Assembly (NCBI GenBank): GCA_018065885.1
Contig: JAGHSL010000030.1
Location: 1 to 7,902 of the forward strand
Length of the DNA: 7,902 nucleotides
From: Candidatus Limimorpha equi
Lineage (GTDB): Bacteria; Bacteroidota; Bacteroidia; Bacteroidales; F082
Reading direction: 5' to 3'
In this document: in pieces, positions 1-5,332 of the stretch
Layout of the letters: every line of letters starts with the position of its first letter
Position numbering within the stretch: the first letter of the stretch is position 1
The notes under the pieces: model-generated
What the model saw: the letters and a program-made list of their open reading frames with translations, nothing else
What the model was told of the DNA's origin: nothing
The model's database searches: none
Program-made: the position numbers and the translations under genes

Positions 1-426
1 GCGGGTCACAACGCGGCGGAGGCGTGTGTTTTCGGAGGCCGAAACCATGATGACGGCATCGAAAAGCTGTTCGATATGCTTCTCGAAAATGATGGCGGAT
101 TCATACAAAACGTAAGGTGCCTTTTGCTGTTCCGCCCATTCTGCAAAATATTGGTTTAAAGCGGGATATAAGGTTCTTTCAACGAAAAGGCGTGATTCCT
201 CATCGTTGAAGATGAGTTTTGAAAGTCGGGCTTTGTCGAGAGTTCCGTCGGGAAGGTAGATTTCTTTTCCGAAACGGGCTTTCATGATGGCCTTGATTTC
301 GTCGCGGAAATAAAGCTGCTTCGCTTCGTAATCGGAGTAAAACACGGGGATGCCTTTTGCTTCAAACAAGGCGCAAATCCACGACTTCCCGCAGCCAATG
401 TTACCGGTTATTCCAATCTTTTTCAT
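1..426 (-). CDS. coaE: Dephospho-CoA kinase, N-terminal 142 residues (C-terminus beyond window)
   Basis: Last enzyme of coenzyme A synthesis: ATP-dependent phosphorylation of the 3'-hydroxyl of dephospho-CoA in the cytoplasm. The ATG is at 424-426 on the minus strand and the frame stays open to the left window edge. Visible landmarks are the P-loop GNIGCGKS at residues 8-15, an Asp in FYSDYEAK (D32) where the family has its conserved substrate-binding Asp, the YESAIIFE segment near residue 108 matching the family's hydrophobic strand followed by Glu, DAVIMV near 123, and an Arg-rich stretch (RLRRVVTR, 135-142) at the start of the lid region. About 50-60 residues should be missing compared with the usual ~200. 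The start lies inside the 3' end of the ybbR-like gene in another frame (26-nt overlap), which suggests translational coupling. The family call is confident. Completeness cannot be judged. Confidence 0.93.
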   Translation of the reverse strand, partial: MKKIGITGNIGCGKSWICALFEAKGIPVFYSDYEAKQLYFRDEIKAIMKARFGKEIYLPDGTLDKARLSKLIFNDEESRLFVERTLYPALNQYFAEWAEQQKAPYVLYESAIIFEKHIEQLFDAVIMVSASENTRLRRVVTR

Positions 427-1357
427 GGCTGATGATGATGTATTCAACACGGTCAGGAGCAAAGCCAAGCACTTGCAGGTTGCCCGGTGATTGAAGCGAC
501 ACGTGCAACAGAGGGTTGCGGTTGGCGAAATCGGCTGAATCTATAATGGCTGAAAACGATTCGGCGTTTGTCTTCGCGTAGTCTTTAATGGCTACAAGGC
601 ATTTCACTTGAACCGATGATGGAATGAAACGGATTTCAAGGCTGTCAATCGGCTTGATGGGAATGTCAAGGTCGATTTCGGTGTATTTCTCAATATCAAT
701 CTTGACTTCAACTTCTTCGACATTGCATCGGATGTTTCCGCCAAGAAGGTTAAGCGGTACCATTTCTGAAAAGCTTTGGCTGAGATTGTCTTTCGTAAGG
801 ATCTGTGTATCAATGCTATTAATGTCAGCCAGGGTTTCTTCTGTTCCGTAAATCGTTACACTTGCCGGCGTAATGATAGGCAATCCGTAACGGTCGTATT
901 GCCTTTGCAGGTGCAAGTCGTCTTTCAAAGTGACAGGGACGACTTTCGATTTCAGGTTTTCCATGTTGAAATAGACAGTCGCATCGTTCATCGTGATGTC
1001 TGTGACACCGATGCCTAAACGCTCGGCAAGACGCTCGGCAACATAATTGCTGCTGAATGAAAAAGTTATGTCACTTTCTTGCCGATAGGGGACATCATTG
1101 AGGGAAATGCTGACTGTGCGTTTCTGTTCCCTGATGAGGTTGTGCGCCAAGGTGATGAAGCCATCGGCTTCAAAGGCGAATTTCACATTTTGCGTAGGCG
1201 TTGAAATCCACTTGTCGCATGGAACGTCCTCGATTTGCAAAGAGAAAGACGATTGCGTAGTGTAATCTTGCGACAACTTGATGAGCAACCACAAAGCCGT
1301 TGAAATGGCGAGAAACACAAAGAATGTCAGTGATTTCCGCTTGACCTTAGCATTCAT
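401..1357 (-). CDS. YbbR-like domain protein, single membrane anchor
   Basis: A 318-residue protein with a basic N-terminus, one transmembrane segment at about residues 9-28 (rich in Phe, Leu, Ala), and a long extracytoplasmic beta-rich region. The segments SVTIYGTEETLADINSIDTQ and the preceding VPVTLKDDL are typical of YbbR-type repeats, in which a proline-containing strand pair is followed by a statement of the form 'P..V.v.G....l..i..i.T'. In Firmicutes the YbbR protein CdaR regulates the diadenylate cyclase CdaA. No cyclase gene is next to this one, so that role is not shown here. The gene sits between yajC and coaE, as I recall from other Bacteroidales, and overlaps the coaE start by 26 nt. 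Its 69-nt upstream gap contains a terminator-like hairpin, so transcription from yajC may be attenuated. The family call is good; the exact function is unknown. Confidence 0.82.
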   Translation of the reverse strand: MNAKVKRKSLTFFVFLAISTALWLLIKLSQDYTTQSSFSLQIEDVPCDKWISTPTQNVKFAFEADGFITLAHNLIREQKRTVSISLNDVPYRQESDITFSFSSNYVAERLAERLGIGVTDITMNDATVYFNMENLKSKVVPVTLKDDLHLQRQYDRYGLPIITPASVTIYGTEETLADINSIDTQILTKDNLSQSFSEMVPLNLLGGNIRCNVEEVEVKIDIEKYTEIDLDIPIKPIDSLEIRFIPSSVQVKCLVAIKDYAKTNAESFSAIIDSADFANRNPLLHVSLQSPGNLQVLGFAPDRVEYIIISHEKDWNNR

Positions 1358-1363
1358 TTCCGT

Positions 1364-1408
1364 AATAAATTAAAAACTGCCAGCCACGAAGATTCATGGC
1401 CGACAGTT
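1364..1408 (-). terminator. Terminator-like or attenuator hairpin between yajC and ybbR
   Basis: Read as minus-strand RNA, positions 1408-1397 pair with 1386-1375 in a continuous 12-bp stem around a 10-nt loop. The outer five pairs and inner four pairs are Watson-Crick; the middle three are U-G, C-G and G-U. The stem is followed directly by a U-rich run (UUU AA UUU A UU, plus two U's ending the stem). On the plus strand the two wobble positions become A/C mismatches, so the structure works only as RNA from the minus strand, which is the direction of the genes. It starts 18 nt after the yajC stop. It could end part of the transcription or act as a processing site. Confidence 0.55.
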
Positions 1409-1426
1409 GTTCCACATGTAATGGTT

Positions 1427-1744
1427 TTATGCTTGGCCGACGCGGCTGCTGTCCTTTACGATGGCACTCTTTTCGATTTCAACTTCGGTGTCAGGAGCCA
1501 ATGAAAGAACCACGGTGTGTTCTTTCACTTCAGCGATTTTTCCGTGGAAACCACCGATGGTGACAACCTTGTCGCCTTTTTTCAGTTCATCGCGGAATTT
1601 CTGTTCTTCCTTGGCCTTTTTCGACTGTGGACGGATGAAGAACAGCCAGAAAACGACGATGAGTAAAAGTAATGGCAGTAATGTGCCCAATGTTCCACCT
1701 TTTGGCTGTTGTGCAGCTTGTAACAAAACTGTGATAAGATTCAT
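1427..1744 (-). CDS. yajC: YajC, Sec translocon accessory subunit
   Basis: A 105-residue inner-membrane protein associated with SecDF in the Sec translocon. It has a short polar N-terminus, one strongly hydrophobic segment at about residues 19-37 (LGTLLPLLLLIVVFWLFFI), then the family signature FFIRPQSKKAKEEQKF and the conserved cytoplasmic beta domain with LKKGDKVVTIGGFHGKIAEV. Length and arrangement are normal for the family. The ATG at 1742-1744 is the only sensible start, since the hydrophobic segment follows at the usual distance. Its leader is an unusual AT-rich heptamer-repeat region that separates it from the upstream DUF1573 gene by 116 bp, and a terminator-like hairpin follows its stop. 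secDF is not in the window. Confidence 0.95.
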   Translation of the reverse strand: MNLITVLLQAAQQPKGGTLGTLLPLLLLIVVFWLFFIRPQSKKAKEEQKFRDELKKGDKVVTIGGFHGKIAEVKEHTVVLSLAPDTEVEIEKSAIVKDSSRVGQA

Positions 1745-1755
1745 GATTGATTTGA

Positions 1756-1799
1756 TATTTAAGGATTTAAGATTTAAGATTTAAAATTTAAAGATTTGA
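1756..1799. repeat. Heptamer array 1, GATTTAA-type units
   Basis: On the plus strand, consecutive 7-bp units of GATTTAA occur at 1764, 1771 and 1778. They are flanked by variants TATTTAA (1756), AATTTAA (1785) and GATTTGA (1793), with single-base phase slips at 1763 and 1792. The array lies within the yajC 5' leader, 12-55 bp before its start. It may be a slipped-strand microsatellite or an AT-rich translation-enhancing leader. Confidence 0.75.
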
Positions 1800-1805
1800 A
1801 CTTTT

Positions 1806-1854
1806 GAAAACTGTAAACCGATAACTGATAACTGAAAACCAAAAACTGATAACC
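1806..1854. repeat. Heptamer array 2, G(A/T)(A/T)AAC(T/C) units
   Basis: Seven consecutive 7-bp units stay in perfect phase from 1806 to 1854 on the plus strand. Units starting at 1820 and 1827 are identical GATAACT. The others (1806, 1813, 1834, 1841, 1848) differ by one to three bases and all keep the central AAC. The array abuts array 1 and almost reaches the stop of the DUF1573 gene at 1861, so the whole 116-bp gap is heptamer-built. No hairpin terminator is visible in it. Confidence 0.78.
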
Positions 1855-1860
1855 CAAAAA

Positions 1861-2313
1861 CTAAAACTCATCTGGTGTCATCACGTCCGCTTTGAAGCGA
1901 AGGGTGGTGGCCGAAGGGTTGGTGTTTGCCAATACGGTTAAAGCTCTTGACTGGAATCCGTGGTGGCCTTTGCTGTCGTAAGTGGCTTTGATGAATCCGT
2001 CTTGGCCAGGTTTGATAGGTTCGCGAGGAAAATCACCGACGGTGCAACCGCAGCTCGTATTGACATTTGTTATGAGTAATGGGGCGTTACCCGTGTTGGT
2101 GAAATGGAACGAATAAGTGACCACTTCGCCTTGAAGGATTCTGCCAAATTCGTGTTCCGTCTTGTCGAAGGTGATGACGGCTTCTTTGCCAGAAGGCTGT
2201 TCGGCCGACTTTGGGTTGTTGACCAGCTCGGTTGAAAGTTTGTCGCTGTTGTTGCCGCCGCAACTGGTCATCATACCTAATGCTAATAATACGATAGGAA
2301 ATAGGTGTTTCAT
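1861..2313 (-). CDS. DUF1573 domain lipoprotein
   Basis: A 150-residue predicted lipoprotein. A short hydrophobic signal (about residues 4-15) leads to a lipobox-like MTSC with the lipidated Cys at 18. No acidic lipoprotein-export signal directly follows that Cys (GGNNSDK), so surface display is not indicated by this motif. The body (about 45-145) is an immunoglobulin-like/ASPM-type fold of the DUF1573 family: the HEFGRILQGEVVTYSFHFTNTG segment, then the diagnostic NTSCGCTV (Cys 88 and 90) and PIKPGQDGFIKATYDSKG. The family is abundant in Bacteroidota and its function is not known. The gene begins 17 bp after the stop of the T9SS-type gene, so the two are probably co-transcribed. It is followed by the heptamer-repeat gap before yajC. 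Confidence 0.88.
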   Translation of the reverse strand: MKHLFPIVLLALGMMTSCGGNNSDKLSTELVNNPKSAEQPSGKEAVITFDKTEHEFGRILQGEVVTYSFHFTNTGNAPLLITNVNTSCGCTVGDFPREPIKPGQDGFIKATYDSKGHHGFQSRALTVLANTNPSATTLRFKADVMTPDEF

Positions 2314-2330
2314 TTTCTTGTAGTTTCTGT

Positions 2331-3545
2331 TTATTTACTGCCTCTGAAAATCATTATCGAGCCTTGGTATTTGGCATCCTGTTTCAGGCCATGGCATTTC
2401 AGCACATAGAAATAGGTGGCATCAGGAAGGTCGCCGCCGTCCCAATCGTTTTGATAGTCTTTTGATTGATAGACGATGCGTCCCCAGCGGTTGAAAATGA
2501 CCAGTTCCGATGATTCGTAATAACTGCTCAAAGGCTCGTAGTTTTCGTACTCGTATTGGGTTTCGGGTTCTGAGTCGCCTCTTCTGCCAGTGCCCGAACC
2601 GCCATTGTCGATGTTGCCGCCAGCTTCGTCAATGGAAATGATGAAGTAGTCGTTGATACCGTCGCCGTTTGGCGTGAAAACGCTTGGCACTTTCAGTTTC
2701 ACGGGGTTCACCTTGATGGTCTTATAATAAGAGGTGTCGCAGCCTTGCGGATTATAGACTTTCAGCTCCGTAGTGAAATCGCCAGCTTCAACGTAGGTGA
2801 AACGCGGCTGCTCTTCATGGGAATTGAGGCCGTATTGCGAGTTCAAAATCCAATAGAAATTGGAAATGGCGATGGAATCAATCGATTTGTTTTCAAAGGA
2901 ATAGGTGACGTGAGGGTTTTGTATGTAAACCGTGTCGCCTGGGTCAGCCGTGATTTCGACAATCGGGTTCGGGTAGGCTTTGGTGAGGGTGCTGTCGGTT
3001 TGGGGACAGCCGCGTCCATCCGTAACCTTGACTTTGTAGTATTTGTAGGCCTCCAAACCAATGGCCAGCGAATCACAGCCTGGGGCAATGTGCAACGGGC
3101 TGACGTTTTGCCATTCATATGTATAAGGTGCAACCGAACCGTCGGCATACGCAAGCACTTGCGCGGTTTTGCCGTTGTCTTCTTCCGAATTGCTGCAGGT
3201 CTTCAGGATTTGATTGAAATGAATCTGGAAACGAGGCTTCACCTCAACCGTGAAAGGCTCCGATTCGCAAATCAGTTCCTGCGTATGCTTGTTGCGTATT
3301 TCAACGCTATAAGTCGTAGTTTCAAAAGGTTTTACGGTGATTGTTGCAACGGCCTCGCCTCCAGGAGTCCAATAATATGCGTATGTGGTATCCTGCATCA
3401 CGCTAAGCGTAACGGGCGTTTCGCTGCAAATCGGCATTTCGGCGTTGCACGTTATGGTGCATGGGTCTTGAGCCTTCAGGCTTGCCGAAAACACTAAGGC
3501 AACCCAAAGGAGACCGAATCTTGTTATGATGTCTTTCACTTTCAT
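2331..3545 (-). CDS. Secreted protein with PKD-like domain and gliding-motility/T9SS type B C-terminal domain
   Basis: A 404-residue exported protein. Residues 1-25 are a signal peptide with likely cleavage after SLKA. Residues ~30-105 form a Cys-rich Ig-like region in the style 'CSETPVTLSV...YYWTPGG...TTTYSVEI'. Residues ~196-281 are PKD-like (WILN..., FTYVEAGDFTTELKVYN, CDTSYYKTIKV). The C-terminus has the gliding motility-associated (CHU_C) domain: VPSVFTPNGDGINDYF at 286-301, LVIFNRWGRIVYQSKDY at 348-364, DWDGGDLPDATYFYVL at 367-382 and GSIMIFRG at the end. This domain is a type B signal for secretion by the type IX system, so the product is probably released or surface-attached. An unusual Gly/Glu/Tyr-rich insert (about 309-345) splits the domain. 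A promoter-like box lies 21 bp upstream, and this gene heads the minus-strand cluster. The exact function is unknown. Confidence 0.87.
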   Translation of the reverse strand: MKVKDIITRFGLLWVALVFSASLKAQDPCTITCNAEMPICSETPVTLSVMQDTTYAYYWTPGGEAVATITVKPFETTTYSVEIRNKHTQELICESEPFTVEVKPRFQIHFNQILKTCSNSEEDNGKTAQVLAYADGSVAPYTYEWQNVSPLHIAPGCDSLAIGLEAYKYYKVKVTDGRGCPQTDSTLTKAYPNPIVEITADPGDTVYIQNPHVTYSFENKSIDSIAISNFYWILNSQYGLNSHEEQPRFTYVEAGDFTTELKVYNPQGCDTSYYKTIKVNPVKLKVPSVFTPNGDGINDYFIISIDEAGGNIDNGGSGTGRRGDSEPETQYEYENYEPLSSYYESSELVIFNRWGRIVYQSKDYQNDWDGGDLPDATYFYVLKCHGLKQDAKYQGSIMIFRGSK

Positions 3546-3565
3546 TCTTCTACGGAAACAAATTG

Positions 3566-3573
3566 CAAAAATA
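3566..3573 (-). promoter_or_regulatory. Bacteroidota -7 box (TATTTTTG) for the minus-strand cluster
   Basis: On the minus strand these bases read TATTTTTG, an exact match to the Bacteroidota -7 consensus TAnnTTTG, followed by CA. The box ends 20 bp before the ATG of the T9SS-type gene, so the leader would be very short. No clear TTTG -33 box stands at the usual distance; only TTTC-like matches do. Confidence 0.6.
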
Positions 3574-3615
3574 GGAAATTTTATGAAGTGAAACGAAATA
3601 TGATGGTGTTTATTG

Positions 3616-3768
3616 TTAAGTAGGTGATCAAAATTAGTTTACATATTGAAAACGAGGCATCGAGGTCGCGGGAATGCGAGATTACGAGGCATTCCGACAT
3701 CCCGAAGCCTCGCGGTCTCGAAATCCCGTGTCCTTTATAATGTGGTTTAATTTTGAATAGTTACTTAA
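3616..3768. mobile_element. MITE-like element with 21-bp inverted ends and palindromic GC-rich core
   Basis: The left end (3616-3636) reads TTAAGTA-N5-TCAAAATTA. The right end (3748-3768) is its inverted copy with 17 of 21 positions matching. Both ends terminate in TTAA, which could be part of the element or a 4-bp target duplication. Inside lies a GC-rich core (3653-3728) rich in CGAG and CCCG words with nested inverted repeats: CGAGGC 3653-3658 with GCCTCG 3707-3712, GGAATGC 3671-3677 with GCATTCC 3689-3695, and 3660-3670 with 3711-3721 (9 of 11). There is no ORF. The size, ends and fold fit a non-autonomous miniature transposable element. A fixed regulatory palindrome is the alternative. 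Confidence 0.6.
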
Positions 3769-3813
3769 AAACTGATTTTTGGAAAGAGAAATGTATGCCG
3801 AAAAACGTTTATC

Positions 3814-3890
3814 TTAGAAAAATGTGAGATTTTGCACATAACATGTTGGAAAAATGTGTATTTTTGCACAAAATTAGTTGGAAAAATGTG
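3814..3890 (+). repeat. 32-bp tandem direct repeat (2.4 copies) overlapping the ATPase gene start
   Basis: Copies begin at exactly 32-bp intervals: 3814, 3846 and 3878. The first two are full length and match at 24 of 32 positions. The third keeps only the first 13 bases (TTGGAAAAATGTG, identical to copy 2) before running into the start codon at 3893. Each full copy contains TGTG-N8-CACA, an inverted tetramer pair, and a TTTTG core. Copy 2 carries the full TAnnTTTG box. The copies are contiguous with no spacers, so this is not a CRISPR array. Confidence 0.8.
3859..3866 (+). promoter_or_regulatory. Bacteroidota -7 box (TATTTTTG) for the ATPase gene
   Basis: An exact TAnnTTTG match in the second copy of the 32-bp repeat, followed by CACA. 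Transcription would begin close to 3872-3875, giving a leader of about 20 nt before the ATG at 3893. The equivalent positions in copy 1 read AGATTTTG and miss the TA. The nearest TTTG upstream (3831-3834) is 24 bp away, slightly longer than the usual 19-21. Confidence 0.55.
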
Positions 3891-3892
3891 AT

Positions 3893-5230
3893 ATGGAACT
3901 GACGAGATCTGTTTTTGAAGATTTCCTAAAATGGAAAAACAGTGCTGACAGGAAGCCCTTAATCGTAGAAGGGGCGCGTCAGATAGGGAAGACTTGGGCA
4001 ATGAAAAGATTCGGAGAATTGTATTACAGGCATACCGCCTATTTTAATTTTGAGTCTTCCGAAGATTTGGGTCGTGAATTTGAAAAAACGAAAGACCCTC
4101 GCCGTATTTTGGATGTGTTGCAACTTTATGCCAATCAGGAAATTGTGCCGGGTGACACCCTTGTTATATTTGATGAAATTCAGCAGTGTAACAAGGCCTT
4201 GAACAGTTTGAAGTATTTTTGCGAAACTGCTCCTGAATATCATATCATGGCGGCAGGCTCCTTGTTGGGCGTTTCTTTGTCGAAGGGCGATTCGTTTCCC
4301 GTCGGAAAAGTTCAGTTCCTGCCCATGCATCCTTTGACATTCAGGGAGTTCCTGCTTGCCGATAATCCTTCTGCTTGCCGTTATCTTGATGCTTTGGAGA
4401 GTTTTGATCCGCTTCCTGAATTTATTGTGACCCGTGTCGGTGAGTCGTTTCGGCGCTTTCAGGTGTGTGGTGGTATGCCGGCCGTAGCGTCTGCTTTGTT
4501 GGAAGGTCGCGGCATGAACGAAATCGAAGGTTTGCTGAATGACATTTTGTCGTCATATTTGCTTGATTTTGCAAGACATGCGCCTGGAAAAGACATTCCT
4601 CGCATCACCGATTTGTGGCATTCCATTCCGTCGCAATTGGCAAAAGAAAACCGCAAGTTCCTCTATAAAGTGGTGAAAGAAGGAGCGCGAGCACGGGAGT
4701 ATGAAGACGGATTGCTTTGGCTGCAACAGGCAGGTTTGATTCACAAGATTTTCTGTTCTTCAACGCCATCTCTGCCTTTGACTGCGTATGACGACTTGTC
4801 GGCATTCAAAATCTATCTTTGCGATGTGGGACTGCTTAGGAGTTTGGCCAAATTGCCGCCTGATATTTTCTGGACTGATAATGTGCTTTACAAGGAATTT
4901 AAAGGCGCATTGACTGAGAACATCATTTTGCAATCTTTGGTCGCAAACTTCAGGGTCTTACCTCGTTATTGGACTTCAAACGGAACAGCGGAAATCGATT
5001 TCCTGTTGCAAGAGGGCTTGAATGTCATTCCGATAGAGGTCAAGGCATCGGTCAACACTTCTGGAAAAAGCCTCAGCGTATATGCGAAGCATTTCAGCCC
5101 ACCGTTATCCATCATATTTTCGATGCAAAACCTTCGTTATGAAAAAGGTGTGCTTCATGTACCTTTGTTCCTTTCGGACTGGACACCGCAACTGCTGTCA
5201 ATGATTTCAAAAATATCTTCAAATGAATGA
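3893..5230 (+). CDS. AAA-family ATPase with C-terminal DUF4143 (nuclease-like) domain
   Basis: A 445-residue cytoplasmic protein. The AAA_14-type ATPase domain has Walker A GARQIGKT (27-34), Walker B TLVIFDEI (89-96) and the sensor-like motif MAAGSLLG (119-126). The middle (about 185-325) holds DUF4143 landmarks such as FQVCGGMPAV and FKIYLCDVGLL. The C-terminus has AEIDFLL...VIPIEVKAS, where D369, E382 and K384 match the D...ExK layout of the PD-(D/E)XK nuclease fold. Such proteins are very common and often multicopy in Bacteroidota; their role is not established. I chose the ATG at 3893 over an in-frame TTG at 3878, because the TTG belongs to the tandem repeat and lies only a few bases past the expected transcription start. 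The gene stands alone, divergent from the T9SS cluster, with a separate promoter for the next gene beginning 11 bp after its stop. The domain call is firm; the function is unknown. Confidence 0.9.
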   Translation: MELTRSVFEDFLKWKNSADRKPLIVEGARQIGKTWAMKRFGELYYRHTAYFNFESSEDLGREFEKTKDPRRILDVLQLYANQEIVPGDTLVIFDEIQQCNKALNSLKYFCETAPEYHIMAAGSLLGVSLSKGDSFPVGKVQFLPMHPLTFREFLLADNPSACRYLDALESFDPLPEFIVTRVGESFRRFQVCGGMPAVASALLEGRGMNEIEGLLNDILSSYLLDFARHAPGKDIPRITDLWHSIPSQLAKENRKFLYKVVKEGARAREYEDGLLWLQQAGLIHKIFCSSTPSLPLTAYDDLSAFKIYLCDVGLLRSLAKLPPDIFWTDNVLYKEFKGALTENIILQSLVANFRVLPRYWTSNGTAEIDFLLQEGLNVIPIEVKASVNTSGKSLSVYAKHFSPPLSIIFSMQNLRYEKGVLHVPLFLSDWTPQLLSMISKISSNE

Positions 5231-5240
5231 GGAAAAAATG

Positions 5241-5248
5241 TAATTTTG
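5241..5248 (+). promoter_or_regulatory. Bacteroidota -7 box (TAATTTTG) for hutU
   Basis: TAATTTTG fits TAnnTTTG and is followed by CA. It lies 11 bp after the ATPase stop. The surrounding GGAAAAAATGTAATTTTGCA (5231-5250) closely resembles the promoter part of the 32-bp repeat in front of the ATPase gene. The start of hutU at 5333 would have a leader of nearly 80 nt. No clear -33 box is seen. Confidence 0.55.
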
Positions 5249-5260
5249 CAATTCAAACCC

Positions 5261-5330
5261 AATCTCAAATCATTAAATTTTGAATTTTTTAATCTTTAAA
5301 TCTTTGAATATTAAATTATTAAATAACAAA
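5261..5330 (+). repeat. AT-rich 7-8 nt periodic leader of hutU
   Basis: The hutU leader is built of short similar words: four 7-nt units from 5261 (beginning AATC, AATC, AAAT, GAAT), then five 8-nt units from 5291 (AATCTTTA, AATCTTTG, AATATTAA, ATTATTAA, ATAACAAA). It shares AATCTTTAAAT with the sense strand of the yajC leader. No Shine-Dalgarno sequence is present; the start at 5333 is preceded by an A-rich stretch, as is usual in this phylum. Confidence 0.5.
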
Positions 5331-5332
5331 AT

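Larger units (their letters stand above)
3546..3892. other. Divergent intergenic region
   Basis: This 347-bp region separates the starts of two divergent genes. It contains no credible coding sequence. From left to right it holds the minus-strand promoter box, an AT-rich stretch, a 153-bp inverted-repeat element with a GC-rich core, and a 32-bp tandem repeat with the plus-strand promoter box. Each structure is listed separately. Confidence 0.9.

Noticed and set aside
2745..3497. 250-codon plus-strand open frame opposite the T9SS-type gene
   Set aside because: It is antisense to a protein with clear signal peptide and CHU_C motifs; no domain is visible in the translation.
3653..3728. GC-rich hairpin as an intrinsic terminator
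   Set aside because: The flanking genes diverge, so no transcript from either would end here, and no T run follows the stems.
3814..3890. CRISPR-like array
   Set aside because: The 32-bp units are contiguous, diverged and without spacers, and only two are complete.
3878..3892. TTG start adding five residues to the ATPase
   Set aside because: The TTG is the first triplet of the third copy of the 32-bp repeat, and the ATG at 3893 gives the usual family N-terminus.
3765..4001. 78-codon minus-strand open frame at the ATPase gene start
   Set aside because: It lies across the tandem repeat and opposite the ATPase N-terminus and has no recognisable features.
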